Positions 25,406 through 35,923 of a DNA stretch of 64,000 nt are shown here, in pieces. The stretch comes from Candidatus Ozemibacter sibiricus (GTDB lineage: Bacteria; Muiribacteriota; Ozemobacteria; Ozemobacterales; Ozemobacteraceae). Both the position numbers and the translations under genes were made by a program. Each line of letters starts with the position of its first letter. Position 1 is the first letter of the stretch. The DNA lies in NCBI GenBank assembly GCA_003327425.1, contig QOQW01000006.1, forward strand, positions 1 to 64,000. The letters run 5' to 3'. Below the pieces are notes generated by a model. It saw nothing but the letters and a program-made list of their open reading frames with translations, was not told the DNA's origin and made no database searches.

Positions 25406-26475
25406 AGCTGGCCTTGGCAAGGAGGGGTGGTGGCGGATTGGGTGGGCTGAGGGGGGCGGTGGCTGGCGCGATCAGGCGTTGACGAGGCGGCGGGGCGGGC
25501 CAGATGGCAGCGGACGAGGTGGCCAGGGACCGTCTCGATGAGCGGAGGCGGCAGGGTGGAACACTGGTCGAGACGTTCGGGACAGCGGGTCGAGAAGCTG
25601 CACCCGGCGGGCAGCTCGAACAACGAAGGAACCGTGCCTTCGATCGTCGGCAGGCGTCGGACCTTCTGCCCGCGCCGCGGCAGGGAGCGCAGCAACCCGC
25701 GGGTATAGGGATGCCCGGGGGCGGTGAAGATGGTGCGGGTGTCGCCGATCTCCTGGATCCGCCCGCAGTACATGACGGCCACGCGCTGGCAGGTCTCGGC
25801 CACCACGGCCAGGTCGTGGGTGATGAGCAGGATGGCCGCCCGTCCCGACTTCTCTTTGGCGGCCAGCATCAGCTCGAGGATCTGCGCCTGGATCGTGACA
25901 TCGAGGGCGGTGGTCGGTTCGTCGGCGATCAGCAGCGCCGGCTGGCAGGCCAGCGCCATGGCGATCATGACGCGCTGCCGCATGCCGCCCGAGAACTGGT
26001 GAGGGTAGTCGAACAGCCGCTGGCGGGCGGCCGGAATGCCGACCAGGTCGAGCATCTCGGCGGCGCGGTCGAGGGCGGCGGGGCGCGACAGGCGCTGGTG
26101 GAGCATGATCGCTTCGGCCACCTGGTCGCCGATGGGGAAGACCGGGTTGAGGCTGGTCATCGGTTCCTGGAAGATCATCGAGATCTGGTTGCCCCGGATC
26201 TGTCGGATGCGCTCGTACGAGCCGCGTCGATAGCCCTCGAGCAGGTCTTCGCCGCCGAAGAAGATCTGACCGTCGACGATCCGCCCGGGCGGGTCGGGAA
26301 TCAACTGGAGAATCGACAGCGCGGTCACCGACTTGCCTGATCCCGATTCCCCGACGAGGCCCAGCACCTCGCGTTCGCGGATCGTGAAATCGACGCCATC
26401 GACGGCGCGGGCGAGGCCGGCCTCGGTGCGGAACCAGGTCTTCAGGTCGGTGACACGCAGCAGGTCGTCAGGCAT
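25402..26475 (-). CDS. peptide-type ABC importer ATPase, DppD/OppD-like
   Basis: Encodes 357 residues, the partner of the DppF-like ATPase. Walker A GESGSGKS near residue 40, signature [14 protein letters not shown], Walker [13 protein letters not shown] and the C-terminal [11 protein letters not shown] motif are present. In the E. coli Yej system both ATPases are fused as YejF; here they are separate. A Ser/Pro/Thr-rich tail extends the C-terminus. It follows the permease gene by 37 bases. Confidence 0.93.
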   Translation of the reverse strand: MPDDLLRVTDLKTWFRTEAGLARAVDGVDFTIREREVLGLVGESGSGKSVTALSILQLIPDPPGRIVDGQIFFGGEDLLEGYRRGSYERIRQIRGNQISMIFQEPMTSLNPVFPIGDQVAEAIMLHQRLSRPAALDRAAEMLDLVGIPAARQRLFDYPHQFSGGMRQRVMIAMALACQPALLIADEPTTALDVTIQAQILELMLAAKEKSGRAAILLITHDLAVVAETCQRVAVMYCGRIQEIGDTRTIFTAPGHPYTRGLLRSLPRRGQKVRRLPTIEGTVPSLFELPAGCSFSTRCPERLDQCSTLPPPLIETVPGHLVRCHLARPAASSTPDRASHRPPQPTQSATTPPCQGQL

Positions 26476-26512
26476 GGTGGCGGGGGGGGCCGGCGCGGCC
26501 AGGGAGGCCGGT

Positions 26513-28048
26513 TCAGCGCAGGCGCGAGTACTCCTTGGGGTCGAAGGCTTCCCGGATCGCCTCGCCGATGAACGAGACGAGCAGGAGCGTGCCGAACAGG
26601 GCGACCATCGGCGACAGGCCGAGCCAGGGCTTCGACAGATTGGCCAGCCCCTGGCCGAACAGCTCGCCCCACGAGGGGGTGGGCGCCGGCAGCCCGAAGC
26701 CGAGGAAGTCGAGCGAGACCAGGGCGCCGATGTTGCCGACGATGGCGAAGGGGGCGTACGAGATGACCGGGGTCAGCGCATTGGGCAGGATGTGCCGGAA
26801 GATGATGGCCCCGTCGGTGCAGCCGATGGCCCGCGCCGCCGCCACATAGTCGCGGGCCTTTTCCCGCAGGAACTCGGCGCGGATGTAGTAGGTCATGCCC
26901 ATCCAGCCGAACAGGCACAAGATCAGCGCCAGCAGCGTGAAGCTGGGCACCATGATCGAGCTGATGATCATCACCGTGTAGAGGAAGGGCATCGCCGACC
27001 AGATCTCGACGAACCGCTGCAGGATGATATCGAAGGTGCCGCCATAGTAGCCGAGCAGGGCGCCGATCGTGATGCCCAGGGCGTAGCAGATGAAGGTGAC
27101 CACCAGGGCGAAGGTCAGCGAGATGCGGAAGCCGTAGACCATGCGGGCGAAAACGTCGCGCCCGCGGTCGTCGGTGCCCAGCAGGTGCTGGAAGGGGCGG
27201 GGCGGGGTGATGCCGGGCTTGAGGGGCAGCAACCCTTCCAGGGCCATCGCCTTGTAGACCTGGAGAGGCTCGAGCTGGCGCCACCCGGGCCGCTGCGCCA
27301 GCAGATCGGCCGGCGGCGTGGCGGGCAGCTCGAACCAGCCTTCATCCCAGTAGCAGAGCCGCCAGGCGCTGCTCAGCCAGGTCGGCGGATGGGGCGGTCG
27401 GCCCGGCAGTTCATGCAGCAACGATTCGATGGGCCCATAGGGGTAGAGGGGAAGAATGACCAGATCGTCGCCCCATTCTTCGCGGTAGCGCCGGTCCTGC
27501 TCGGTCGCGGTGCCGGCCGCCAGGCGGGCGGCCCGCTCGCGGGCCTGCTGCTGGTAGAGCTCGCGCAGCCGCCGGTAGTTGGGCATGCCGTAGCCTGTCA
27601 TGCCGAAATCCCGGGCGCGGGCGAACGAGAACAGCGTGAAGTGCCACTTCCCCTGGTAGCGGACGGCGATGGCCCGTTCGTTGATCAGGAATTCGGCCCC
27701 GAACGAGGCAACGTACAATCCGAGGATGATCAGGAATGAATAGTAGCCGCGCCGCAAGGTGGTGAACTTGCGCCAGCGCCGCTGAAAGAGCGGGCTGCCC
27801 AGGAACAGGGCGAACGCATCATAGACCGACCCGGCCAGCGGCAGAACCCACCACGCCCCGACCCCGGCCACCGCCACCGCGAGAGCCCAGGTCACGAGCG
27901 CCGCTTCTCCTGAGCCGGCCGGCCCGACCCGGGCGGCCAGCCCGCTGGCCGGCACCAGCCACCACCTCGCGGCGACCAGCAGGGCGAAAAACCCGAGGTA
28001 CGGCGGCAGGGTGCGCACCCAGGCGAGCAGGCGAGACAAATGGGTCAT
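26513..28048 (-). CDS. yejE: ABC importer permease, YejE-like
   Basis: Encodes 511 residues. The C-terminal half is a DppC/YejE-type permease: [20 protein letters not shown] at its start is characteristic of YejE, and the EAA loop reads [22 protein letters not shown]. It is longer than YejE because of an N-terminal region with three or four hydrophobic segments (about 15-35, 48-70 and 100-125) and a soluble part at about 130-270. GAAAGGA precedes the ATG. It works with the YejB-like permease and two ATPases to import peptide-like substrates; the substrate is not evident. Confidence 0.88.
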   Translation of the reverse strand: MTHLSRLLAWVRTLPPYLGFFALLVAARWWLVPASGLAARVGPAGSGEAALVTWALAVAVAGVGAWWVLPLAGSVYDAFALFLGSPLFQRRWRKFTTLRRGYYSFLIILGLYVASFGAEFLINERAIAVRYQGKWHFTLFSFARARDFGMTGYGMPNYRRLRELYQQQARERAARLAAGTATEQDRRYREEWGDDLVILPLYPYGPIESLLHELPGRPPHPPTWLSSAWRLCYWDEGWFELPATPPADLLAQRPGWRQLEPLQVYKAMALEGLLPLKPGITPPRPFQHLLGTDDRGRDVFARMVYGFRISLTFALVVTFICYALGITIGALLGYYGGTFDIILQRFVEIWSAMPFLYTVMIISSIMVPSFTLLALILCLFGWMGMTYYIRAEFLREKARDYVAAARAIGCTDGAIIFRHILPNALTPVISYAPFAIVGNIGALVSLDFLGFGLPAPTPSWGELFGQGLANLSKPWLGLSPMVALFGTLLLVSFIGEAIREAFDPKEYSRLR

Positions 28049-28066
28049 GCGGTCCTTTCTTCCGTC

Positions 28067-29293
28067 TCAGCTGAACCGGATGCGCGGATCGATCGCGCAG
28101 TAGAGCATGTCGGCGAAGATATTGCCGAGCAGCTTCAGACTCGAGGCGATGACCAGGATGCCAAGCGTGACCGGATAATCGCGGGCGACCAGGGCGGTGT
28201 AGCCCAGGTAGCCGAACCCGTGGATGTTGAAGACCTTCTCGATCAGATAGGACCCCGCCAGCACCAGCGACAGCATGTGGCCGAGGCCCGTGGCGATCGG
28301 AATCAGCGAGTTGCGCAAGGCGTGCTTGAAGATCACGGTGCGCTCCGAAAGCCCTTTGGCGAAGGCGGTGCGTACGTAGTCCTGGCCGAGGTTCTCCATC
28401 AGCGAGTTCTTCATCAGCACCGTTTTCGAGGCGAACATCCCCAGCACGTAGCAGAAGACGGGCAAGATCATGTGCCAGATACGGTCGAGGACCTGGCCGA
28501 ACCACGACAGGTCGTCGCTCGAGCCCCGCGTCAGGCGCTGCCGCTTGGCGGGCGGCACGGCAGCGAAGGCGGGGTGCCGACTGTTGATGAACTGTCCGGG
28601 GCGTAGCTGGGGGTGCTTGGCCCGCTCGTCGTCGGGTATGTCTTCGACGCGCGCGCCCTCGAGCAGGAAGCCCGCCAGGTAGGAATCAGGCCCGATCTGG
28701 GCACTGGACACACCCCCCAGCGGGAAGACCGACCAGAAACTGCCGCCGCCGAACAGCAGCAACAGCAGAATGCCCGCCGACCAGCCGGGGATCGAATAGG
28801 CGATGAAGACCAGCACCGAGGTGGCGGTGTCGAAGGCCGAGCCGTGCTTGACCGCCTTCCAGACCCCGAGCGGGATGCAGATGGTGTAGGACAGGATGAA
28901 CCCGGTCAGGCCGAACCACAGCGAGACGGGCAGGCTGTCGCGGATGACGTCCCAGACGGGGCGGGCGAAGGTGTCGGAGGTGCCCAGATCGAGCTGCACC
29001 ACCCGGCCCAGCCAGGACAGGTAGGCCAGGTAGAACGGTTTGTCGAAGCCATAGATGGCCCGCAGCTTCTGCATCGTCTCTTCGCTGATGACAGGGCCGC
29101 CGTCGGTGGCGCTGCTGCCGCCGGCATCGCCGGCGCCGCCTTCCCCGGTCAGGGCCTGCAACTGCTGGTAGCGCAGGACGGCCTGCTCGACCGGCCCGCC
29201 CGGCACGAAGCGGGTGACCGTGAAGCACAGGAAGGTGATCCCGATGAAGGTCGGAATCATCAGCAAAAACCGTTGCAGGAAGTAGGTGGTCAT
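28067..29293 (-). CDS. yejB: ABC importer permease, YejB-like
   Basis: Encodes 408 residues of the DppB/YejB permease type. The N-terminus (YFLQRFLLMIPTFIGITFL, then FVPGGPVEQAV) is typical of YejB. Gly/Ala/Ser-rich low-complexity sequence lies near residues 50-65, and a long periplasmic loop spans about 190-240. The EAA loop reads YVRTAFAKGLSERTVIFKHALRNSLIPI. The start overlaps the binding-protein stop as ATGA. Confidence 0.9.
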   Translation of the reverse strand: MTTYFLQRFLLMIPTFIGITFLCFTVTRFVPGGPVEQAVLRYQQLQALTGEGGAGDAGGSSATDGGPVISEETMQKLRAIYGFDKPFYLAYLSWLGRVVQLDLGTSDTFARPVWDVIRDSLPVSLWFGLTGFILSYTICIPLGVWKAVKHGSAFDTATSVLVFIAYSIPGWSAGILLLLLFGGGSFWSVFPLGGVSSAQIGPDSYLAGFLLEGARVEDIPDDERAKHPQLRPGQFINSRHPAFAAVPPAKRQRLTRGSSDDLSWFGQVLDRIWHMILPVFCYVLGMFASKTVLMKNSLMENLGQDYVRTAFAKGLSERTVIFKHALRNSLIPIATGLGHMLSLVLAGSYLIEKVFNIHGFGYLGYTALVARDYPVTLGILVIASSLKLLGNIFADMLYCAIDPRIRFS

Positions 29294-31473
29294 GGGGCGG
29301 TCGTCTTCGGGGTCGGGGTGGGGAGGTCCTGGCGCGGGTACCGTTCATCCCACCACCGTACGACCTCCGGCTCGATCGGCAGCGCGGTGCCAGCGGCCCG
29401 GGCCGTTTCGAGGGCGCGCTCCTTCTCGGGGTCGACCCACCAGAGCGCGACGATGCTGCGTTCATCGCCGTTCTTGGCCAGCACGCCAGGCGGCATGCCG
29501 AACCGGTTCCAGTACAGCAACCGGGTGTGGGCCGCATACCAGCCGAAGGCGTACAGGTGCTCGCGGCAGACGATGCCATCGATTTCGCGCACCGCCTTGA
29601 TGCGATCCTGGGGATCGAACATCGCCGGATACGACGCGCAGATGGCGTCGACCCGGGCGTTCTTGAAGCCCCAGATGTTGTTGTTGTTCGGCTTGTCGGC
29701 GAACTTCGAATGGAAGGTGCTCTCGGGGTTGGGGAACAGGAGGCCGCCGTAGGCCCGGTTGCTGAGCAGGAAGTTGCGTTCCCCCACTTCCTTGATGTCG
29801 GTGGCCCAGGTCACCTGTTTTAGGTTGAGCTTGATGCCGACGTCTTTCAGATCTTCTTGAAAGATGGTCAGGTAGCGCTCGGTCGAGGCCGAGGTGAAAT
29901 TCAAGGAGACTTCGAATCGTTGGCCGTTCTTGGTGAGCCATCCCTCGGCGTCGCGGTCGGCTTGCTTCCACCCGGCCGCTTCGAGCAGTTCGACAGCCCG
30001 GTCAGGATCGAAGCGGATCTTCGGATTGTCGGGATTCTCGTAGGGCGAGTTCGGGAAGAAGGTGTCGAGGTACTCGTACTCGTTGAAGAACAGCTTGTCC
30101 ATCATCTTCTCGCGGTTGAACAGGTGCGCGAAGGCGAGGCGGACCCGCTTGTCATCGAACGGCGGTCGACGCAGGTTGAAGGCGATGCCCGACACCCCGA
30201 CCGGCTGGTGGGTGTAGACCTTGCGCCGCTGCACCCAGCCCTTGGCGATCTGCGGCATCAAAGCCGGAATGAAGACTTGGTGCCATTCGCGGGCCACGTT
30301 GACCAGCAACCAGTCGAGTTCGCCCTTCTTGAATTTCTCTTTGATCAGGTTCTCGTCTTCGATGAACAGGAACTGCAGGCGGTCGAAATTGTAATAGCCG
30401 GTGTTCTTCTCGCGCTCGACCTGCCACCAGTCAGGGCGTCGCTCCAGCACGACCTCTTGGTTGACCTTGCAACTTTCAAATTTGTACGGACCTGAACCTG
30501 GTAGCATTTTGAACTGGTACTCTTCGAGGAACTGGCGCGCCGTCAGGCGGTCGAGCACGTGGGCGGGGTAGATGGTGAAGCCCACGGCGGCCGACATGAA
30601 GGCTCGCCAGTTGAGTTCCTTGGACCGGAAGACGACGATTCGCTCGCCCAGGGCCACGGGTGGTTCGTACTTCTTCCAGTAATCGTTGGTGAACGGGTCG
30701 TCGAGGTCGGGATCGGTGAAGAACCGGTAGGTGGTCAGCACGTCGCTGGCGGTGACGGGCCGGCCGTCCGACCAGCGGGCGCTGGGGTCGATCTCGAACA
30801 GGAAGGTCTTCTGGTCGGGGCCGATCGCCCAGCGCCGGGCCAGGTTGGGAACATATTCGAAGGTGATGGGATCGAGATCGAGCAGGGTCTCGTAGACCAG
30901 CCCTTCGAGCGTGCGAGTGGTGGCGGAGTTGCTGTTCCGCCCGAAGGGTCGCAGGGTCGGCGGGAAGGCGGTCGAGACGTAGCGGAGGGTGCCACCCTTC
31001 TTCGCCTCGCGGCTGCCCAGGCCCTTGTAGCCCTCGTTGGTCTGCCACTGGACGGTCTCGAGCAGGGAAGCCAGAGATGAAGGCGCCGCCACCGCCGTGG
31101 CGGCGGTCGCCAGACCGCCCGCTTCCTCCGAAACGGATGGCGTTGGGGAAGCAGGCATCGGATCGACCGTCGAGGCCACGCTCGGGACGGAGCCGGTATC
31201 GGCGGCAGCGCTGGCTTCTGACAGGGAAGACGAGGGAGGGGCCGAGGCGAGGACGGCCGACGGAGATGACCCCACCATCGCCCCACCGGGCAGGCGGTCG
31301 AGGCGCTCGATCAGGGCATGAATGGCCCGAGTCAGCTCCTGCAGGGCGCGGGTGTTGGCCTCCAGGGCCGCGGTGTCGTCGCTGGCTTGGGCCCTGGCTG
31401 GCCAAAGGAAGAACAGCGATAGCCCGAAAGCAAGGGCAGACCACAGAAAGGTCGGGCAACGGTCGGGTCGCAT
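29290..31473 (-). CDS. yejA: periplasmic solute-binding protein of peptide-type ABC importer, YejA-like
   Basis: Encodes 727 residues. The signal peptide ends near residue 30 (ARAQA) with no lipobox, so the protein should be free in a periplasm. Residues about 30-60 form a short helical, coiled-coil-like segment. Residues about 60-145 are a Ser/Ala/Pro linker. The family 5 solute-binding domain follows from about 160, with GSREAKKGGTLRYVS, WAIGPDQKTFLFEIDPSARWSDG and GSGPYKFE patterns of YejA relatives. The preceding helix plus linker is unusual. The frame is open to 31587, but GAGG before the ATG at 31473 and the signal peptide fix the start. The promoter lies at 31501-31529. The gene is divergent from a GH13 enzyme. 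Confidence 0.9.
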   Translation of the reverse strand: MRPDRCPTFLWSALAFGLSLFFLWPARAQASDDTAALEANTRALQELTRAIHALIERLDRLPGGAMVGSSPSAVLASAPPSSSLSEASAAADTGSVPSVASTVDPMPASPTPSVSEEAGGLATAATAVAAPSSLASLLETVQWQTNEGYKGLGSREAKKGGTLRYVSTAFPPTLRPFGRNSNSATTRTLEGLVYETLLDLDPITFEYVPNLARRWAIGPDQKTFLFEIDPSARWSDGRPVTASDVLTTYRFFTDPDLDDPFTNDYWKKYEPPVALGERIVVFRSKELNWRAFMSAAVGFTIYPAHVLDRLTARQFLEEYQFKMLPGSGPYKFESCKVNQEVVLERRPDWWQVEREKNTGYYNFDRLQFLFIEDENLIKEKFKKGELDWLLVNVAREWHQVFIPALMPQIAKGWVQRRKVYTHQPVGVSGIAFNLRRPPFDDKRVRLAFAHLFNREKMMDKLFFNEYEYLDTFFPNSPYENPDNPKIRFDPDRAVELLEAAGWKQADRDAEGWLTKNGQRFEVSLNFTSASTERYLTIFQEDLKDVGIKLNLKQVTWATDIKEVGERNFLLSNRAYGGLLFPNPESTFHSKFADKPNNNNIWGFKNARVDAICASYPAMFDPQDRIKAVREIDGIVCREHLYAFGWYAAHTRLLYWNRFGMPPGVLAKNGDERSIVALWWVDPEKERALETARAAGTALPIEPEVVRWWDERYPRQDLPTPTPKTTAP

Positions 31474-31500
31474 GACCACCTCAGGCAAGGGGATGGGGGT

Positions 31501-31529
31501 ACCATACAGTGCCCGCCGCAAAATGGCAA
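31501..31529 (-). promoter_or_regulatory. promoter of the Yej-like importer operon
   Basis: TTGCCA (31524-31529) and TATGGT (31501-31506), spacer 17, minus strand. The leader is about 20 bases and contains the GAGG ribosome-binding site. Confidence 0.65.
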
Positions 31530-31665
31530 CAAGGAGGGCAAAGAGTTCTGATGGACGAACAACCCTGCAATGGCCCTTGGTCGCCATCCCACCGGCCGGC
31601 TGACAGAGGAGGCCGCTCGATGGCAGTGGTCACGGGAGAACGTGCGGTGGAGCTTGCTTTGCTAT

Positions 31666-31695
31666 TTGCCGATGGCCGTGCCTTTGTGCTATGCC
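31666..31695 (+). promoter_or_regulatory. weak candidate promoter of the GH13 gene
   Basis: TTGCCG (31666-31671), spacer 18, TATGCC (31690-31695). Four matches in each box. It sits about 55 bases before the ATG. Confidence 0.35.
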
Positions 31696-31750
31696 AGAAT
31701 CACCCCGACTGGGGGAAACCCGGGGATCGCTCGCCCCGCAGGGAGGCGCC

Positions 31751-33358
31751 ATGCCGTTTCAGGCTGCCAAGCTCGTCCTCACAGGAGTGATGCTGCTCAT
31801 GACCATCCACCTTGCCGCTGCCGAACCCGACCGGGGGTTGATGAACCGGTACGATGTCGCGCGCGATGCCGAACTCCGCGAGCGGGCCGCCGACTGGCGG
31901 AACGGGGCGATCGTCTACCAGATCCTGGTCGATCGCTTCGCCCCGCCGGGCGATCCCCAGGCCAAAGCCCGCTTCTACCAGCCGCCGCGGGTGCTGAAAG
32001 CCTGGAGCGAACTGCCCCGGGGCGGCCCTTTCCTCGAAGCGGCTCAGGTCTGGGCGCACGAGATCGAGTTCTGGGGGGGCGACCTGGCCGGGCTGCAGAG
32101 CCGTCTCGACTATCTGCAGCAGCTCGGAGTCGAGGTCGTCTACCTCAATCCGATCTTCGAGTCGTTCACCAACCACAAATACGACGCCTGGGACTACCAC
32201 AAGGTCGATCCGGCCTACGGCACCCGTGAAGATCTGGCCCGCCTGGCCGACGACCTGCACCGGCGTGGCATGCGCCTCGTCCTCGATGGGGTCTTCAACC
32301 ACATGGGGCGGCAGAGTCCGATGTTCCAGGATGCCCTGACCAATCCGAACAGCCCCTGGCGCGACTTCTTCCAGATGACGCCGGCCAACGGGCGTGGCTA
32401 CGTCGGGTGGCTCGACGTTCCCAACCTTCCCGAACTCAAGCTCGAGAACCCCGCCGTGCGCGACTGGCTGTTCGGCCGCGACGACTCTGTCGTCCAATCC
32501 TACCTGCGCCGCGAAGGGATCGATGGCTGGCGGCTCGATGTCGCGTTCGACCTGGGGTTCCGCTACCTGCACGACCTGACCCAGGCCGCCCATACGGCCA
32601 AGCCTGGCTCGCTGGTCATCGGCGAGATCTGGAACTATCCCGAGGAATGGCATCCCTCGGTCGATGGCGTGATGAACATGCATGGCCGCCAGATCCTCAT
32701 CCGAATGCTCGAGGGGAAGCTCGACCCCCGCCTGGCCGCCGAGATGTGGGAAACCTTGATCGCTGACGCCGGCATGCAGCACATCCTCAAGACCTGGCTG
32801 GTGCTCGACAACCACGATACGCCGCGGCTGGCCACCCTGCTGCCCGAAGACTGGCAGCAACGCATGGCGCGGGTGCTGCAGTTCACTCTGCCCGGCTCAG
32901 TGTGCTTGTACTATGGCAGCGAGGTTGGTATGACGGGCGGGCGCGATCCCGAGATGCGCGCCCCCATGCGCTGGGACCTCGTGGCCGCCGAGCCGCCGCT
33001 GTGGCGCTTCCATCGCGATCTCATCGCGCTGCGCAAGCGGGAACCCGCCCTGCGCTACGGCGATTTCCGCCGTCTGCCGGCCGCCCGCACCTTCGCCTTC
33101 CTGCGTCGCACCAACGTCGTCCGTCAGACCGTCCTCGTCGTGGCCAACCCGGGCCCGCGCGCCGTACAGGAGTTCATCCAGGTGCGCGACAGCAAGCTGA
33201 TGGATGTCACCCACCTCCAGGATCAGCTATCCGACCAGCGCTGCACCGTCTATTCCGGGTGCCTCGACGTCAAGGTGCCGGCTCGTACGGTGCTGGTGCT
33301 CAAGCCGGTCACCGATCCCCTGCCCAAAGGGTACAACCGGTACGACCGCATCTATTGA
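31751..33358 (+). CDS. secreted GH13 (alpha-amylase family) glycoside hydrolase
   Basis: Encodes 535 residues. A signal peptide covers about 1-24 (LAAA). The TIM-barrel catalytic motifs of family GH13 are all there: DGVFNH (region I), GWRLDVAFD with the nucleophile Asp near residue 263 (region II), IGEIW with the acid Glu near 291 (region III) and LDNHD near 354 (region IV). The start FYQILVDRF-like IVYQILVDRFAPPG and the loop with YLNPIFESFTNHKYDAWDY resemble neopullulanase, cyclomaltodextrinase or maltogenic enzymes. The product acts outside the cytoplasm on alpha-glucans or cyclodextrins; the exact substrate is open. GGGAGG precedes the ATG. It is divergent from the Yej-like importer. Confidence 0.92.
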   Translation: MPFQAAKLVLTGVMLLMTIHLAAAEPDRGLMNRYDVARDAELRERAADWRNGAIVYQILVDRFAPPGDPQAKARFYQPPRVLKAWSELPRGGPFLEAAQVWAHEIEFWGGDLAGLQSRLDYLQQLGVEVVYLNPIFESFTNHKYDAWDYHKVDPAYGTREDLARLADDLHRRGMRLVLDGVFNHMGRQSPMFQDALTNPNSPWRDFFQMTPANGRGYVGWLDVPNLPELKLENPAVRDWLFGRDDSVVQSYLRREGIDGWRLDVAFDLGFRYLHDLTQAAHTAKPGSLVIGEIWNYPEEWHPSVDGVMNMHGRQILIRMLEGKLDPRLAAEMWETLIADAGMQHILKTWLVLDNHDTPRLATLLPEDWQQRMARVLQFTLPGSVCLYYGSEVGMTGGRDPEMRAPMRWDLVAAEPPLWRFHRDLIALRKREPALRYGDFRRLPAARTFAFLRRTNVVRQTVLVVANPGPRAVQEFIQVRDSKLMDVTHLQDQLSDQRCTVYSGCLDVKVPARTVLVLKPVTDPLPKGYNRYDRIY

Positions 33359-33393
33359 ATCGCCTCGACCATTTCTGGCAAGGAGGAATTCCC

Positions 33394-33834
33394 ATGGCTT
33401 CCGAACAATGTCCTTTGACTCCGCTCGATGAATTCCAGCGGCAGGCCAGCATCCTGCGGGCCGTCAAAACGATCGCCGTGGTCGGCATGTCGCCCAATCC
33501 CGACCGGCCCAGCCACGAGGTCGGCCTGTTCCTGCGCGATCGGGGCTACCGGGTGATCCCGGTCCATCCCGCCGCGGCGGAGATCGGAGGGCTGAAAGTG
33601 GCCAGAACCCTGACCGAAGCGGCCCAGATGGCGGGCGGCATCGATCTGGCCGATCTCTTCGTCTCGGGCGATCGCCTGGTGGCGATCGTGGAGGAGGCGC
33701 ACCGCCTGGGCATTCCCCGGATCTGGTTCCAACCGGGGGCCGAACATGCCGGAGCCGAACAGCAGGCGCGCGCCTACGGCATGGAGGTGGTGACGCGGGC
33801 CTGCACCATGGCGGTGCTCAAACGTCTCGGCTGA
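33394..33834 (+). CDS. CoA-binding domain protein (YccU type)
   Basis: Encodes 146 residues forming a single Rossmann-like CoA-binding domain. Features are TIAVVGMSPNPDRPSHEV near residue 27 with the GxSxxPxRPS pattern, then YRVIPVHP, DLADLFVSG and IPRIWFQPGAEH, which recur in the YccU family of succinyl-CoA-synthetase-like CoA binders. No ligase domain is attached, so it is a binding or regulatory protein of unknown target. AGGAGG precedes the ATG. It follows the GH13 gene by 35 bases. Confidence 0.9.
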   Translation: MASEQCPLTPLDEFQRQASILRAVKTIAVVGMSPNPDRPSHEVGLFLRDRGYRVIPVHPAAAEIGGLKVARTLTEAAQMAGGIDLADLFVSGDRLVAIVEEAHRLGIPRIWFQPGAEHAGAEQQARAYGMEVVTRACTMAVLKRLG

Positions 33835-33852
33835 TCGCCCTCGCTCGCTGCG

Positions 33853-33890
33853 GTCTGGTGGCCGCCGCCTCTACCGCTGGCCAGCCAGAC
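33853..33890. terminator. candidate bidirectional terminator
   Basis: GTCTGGTGGCC (33853-33863) pairs with GGCCAGCCAGAC (33879-33890) with one bulge, between two convergent transcription units. No T-run on either strand, so efficiency is uncertain. Confidence 0.45.
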
Positions 33891-33909
33891 GGCAGGGCCC
33901 AACCGGGGG

Positions 33910-34839
33910 TCAGCGGGTGCCTCGTTCGTAGGGCTGGCCGAGAGCGGCGGGGGGGCTGGCCCGATGCCGGGCCGACGAGGTGAACCAGAGGGCGCCCAGG
34001 GTGGCCAGGTATGGCAGCATTTTCAGGAGTTGCGGCGAGATGCCGTAGGATTGCAGGGTGAACTGGGCGACATCGATGCCGCCGAACAGGAAGGCGCCGA
34101 GGAAGGCCCGCCACGGATTCCACAGGGAGAAGATGGTCAGGGCCACGACGATCCAGCCGCGGCCAGCCGTCATGCCTTCGATCCAGGAGGGGCTGTAGGC
34201 CAGGGAGAGGTAGGCGCCGGCCAGGCCGGCCATGGCGCCCCCGAAGACGGTGGCTACCACGCGCACCCCGATGACATCGAGGCCGAGGGTCTCGGCCGCC
34301 ACCGGGTTTTCGCCGACCGTGCGCAGGGCCAGGCCCCAGCGGGTGTGGAACAGCACGGCCCACAACATCAGGCCGCTGGCCACCGCGAGGTAGAACAGAG
34401 GGTCGCGTTGGCACAGCAGAGGGCCGACGATCGGCACGCTGGCCAGCCCGGGCAGGGGCCAGGCTTCGAACCGCACCGGCAGGGGTTGCCCGATGTAGCC
34501 TTTGCCCAGCAGCATGCTCAGCCCCAGCCCCAGGGAGGTCAGGGCGAGGCCCGAAACGACCTGGGTGGCGCGCAGGCAGATGCAGACCACGGCATGCACC
34601 AGGGCCAGCAGGGCGCCGCTGCCCATGGCCGCCAGCACCCCCAGCCAGGGCTGGTGGGTTTCGAAGGCCACGGCGAACCCGCTGACCGCGCCGACCGCCA
34701 TCATCCCCTCGATGCCGAGGTTCATGACTCCCGACCGCTGGGTGAAGATCTCGCCGAGCGTGCCGAGCAGCAAGGGAGTGCCGGCCACCAGGCTGCGGGC
34801 CAGGACCGACATGACCAGAGAATCTGGCGCCTCAGCCAT
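33910..34839 (-). CDS. BMP-type nucleoside ABC importer permease 2
   Basis: Encodes 309 residues of the branched-chain/BPD_transp_2 permease class that serves simple-sugar and nucleoside importers. The pattern GTPLLLGTLGEIFTQRSGVMNLGIEGMM near residue 18 is characteristic of the second permease of BMP-type nucleoside importers, with about eight hydrophobic segments. It overlaps the first permease by 8 bases and ends the four-gene unit. Confidence 0.9.
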   Translation of the reverse strand: MAEAPDSLVMSVLARSLVAGTPLLLGTLGEIFTQRSGVMNLGIEGMMAVGAVSGFAVAFETHQPWLGVLAAMGSGALLALVHAVVCICLRATQVVSGLALTSLGLGLSMLLGKGYIGQPLPVRFEAWPLPGLASVPIVGPLLCQRDPLFYLAVASGLMLWAVLFHTRWGLALRTVGENPVAAETLGLDVIGVRVVATVFGGAMAGLAGAYLSLAYSPSWIEGMTAGRGWIVVALTIFSLWNPWRAFLGAFLFGGIDVAQFTLQSYGISPQLLKMLPYLATLGALWFTSSARHRASPPAALGQPYERGTR

Positions 34840-35923
34840 GGCTCGACCTCGGGGTGGCGACCGTCGTGCGGCGGATCCGCCAGGTCTGGAAGAAATCGCC
34901 GATCAGCAGCGCGAACAGGATCATCCCGTTGAAGATATGCACGGTGGCGAACGGCAGGCCGAGCGAGGTCTGGATGACATCCCCGCCGACCAGCAGTCCG
35001 CCGAAGAACAGCGAGCTGAGCACGCACCAGCCCGGATGCAGCCGGGCCAGGTAGGCGGTGATGATGGCGGTGAACCCGTATCCCGAGCTGATCGAAGCCG
35101 GTGAGGCCAGATGCCGATGGATGCCGGCCACCTCGCCGACGCCGGCCAGTCCAGCCAGCGCTCCGCTCAGCAGCATCACCCGCAGCACCACGCCCGCGGC
35201 ATCGATCCCGGCGTAGTGCGCGGCATCGGGGTTCTCGCCGACCACCCGCACTTCGAACCCGAACCGGCTGCGCGCCGCCAGCACGGTCAGCCCGACCGCG
35301 GCCAGCAGGCCGAGCCCCAGGGTCGGCCAGTGGATCCGGGAGCCGTAGAGGGTGGGCAGAGTGGCTGCGGCCATGAAATCGTCGGTGTAGGGGAAGCCGA
35401 ACTGGCTTTTGCCTTTCCAGGGACCGTAGACGAGATATTGCACGAATTCGGCTGCCACGTAGTTCAGCATCAAGGTCGAGATGGCTTCGTTCATGCCGTG
35501 CCGAACCCGCAACCAGGCTGGAATCAAGGCCCACAGCGCCCCGGCCGCCGCCCCGGCCATGAACATCAAGGGCAGCACGGTAACGTCGGGCAGGATGGGA
35601 GCCAGGAACAAGGCTACGCCGGTGGCGCCCACTGCTCCAGCCAGGAGCTGGCCTTCCCCGCCGATGTTCCAGATGCGACCTCGGAAGGCGAGGCACAGCC
35701 CCGTTCCGGTCAGGATCAAGGGAATGGCCTTGGTCACGGTATCCTTGCGCCCGAAGGTGCTGCCGAAGGATCCTTGGCAGACCTTGGCGAGGGCGGTGAC
35801 GGGGTCGACCCCTTTCAGCAAAAAGACCAGCCCGCCGCCGAGCAGGCCGACCGCCACCGACAGCACCAGCCAGCCCAGCGCCTGCCAGGCGGTGGGCGGG
35901 GAGCGGCGCTCGAGACGGATCAT
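34832..35923 (-). CDS. BMP-type nucleoside ABC importer permease 1
   Basis: Encodes 363 residues. The motif [26 protein letters not shown] and the [15 protein letters not shown]-like segment [16 protein letters not shown] mark the first permease of nucleoside-type importers. Eight to ten hydrophobic segments are predicted. Its start overlaps the ATPase stop by 4 bases and its end overlaps the next permease by 8. Confidence 0.9.
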   Translation of the reverse strand: MIRLERRSPPTAWQALGWLVLSVAVGLLGGGLVFLLKGVDPVTALAKVCQGSFGSTFGRKDTVTKAIPLILTGTGLCLAFRGRIWNIGGEGQLLAGAVGATGVALFLAPILPDVTVLPLMFMAGAAAGALWALIPAWLRVRHGMNEAISTLMLNYVAAEFVQYLVYGPWKGKSQFGFPYTDDFMAAATLPTLYGSRIHWPTLGLGLLAAVGLTVLAARSRFGFEVRVVGENPDAAHYAGIDAAGVVLRVMLLSGALAGLAGVGEVAGIHRHLASPASISSGYGFTAIITAYLARLHPGWCVLSSLFFGGLLVGGDVIQTSLGLPFATVHIFNGMILFALLIGDFFQTWRIRRTTVATPRSSHG

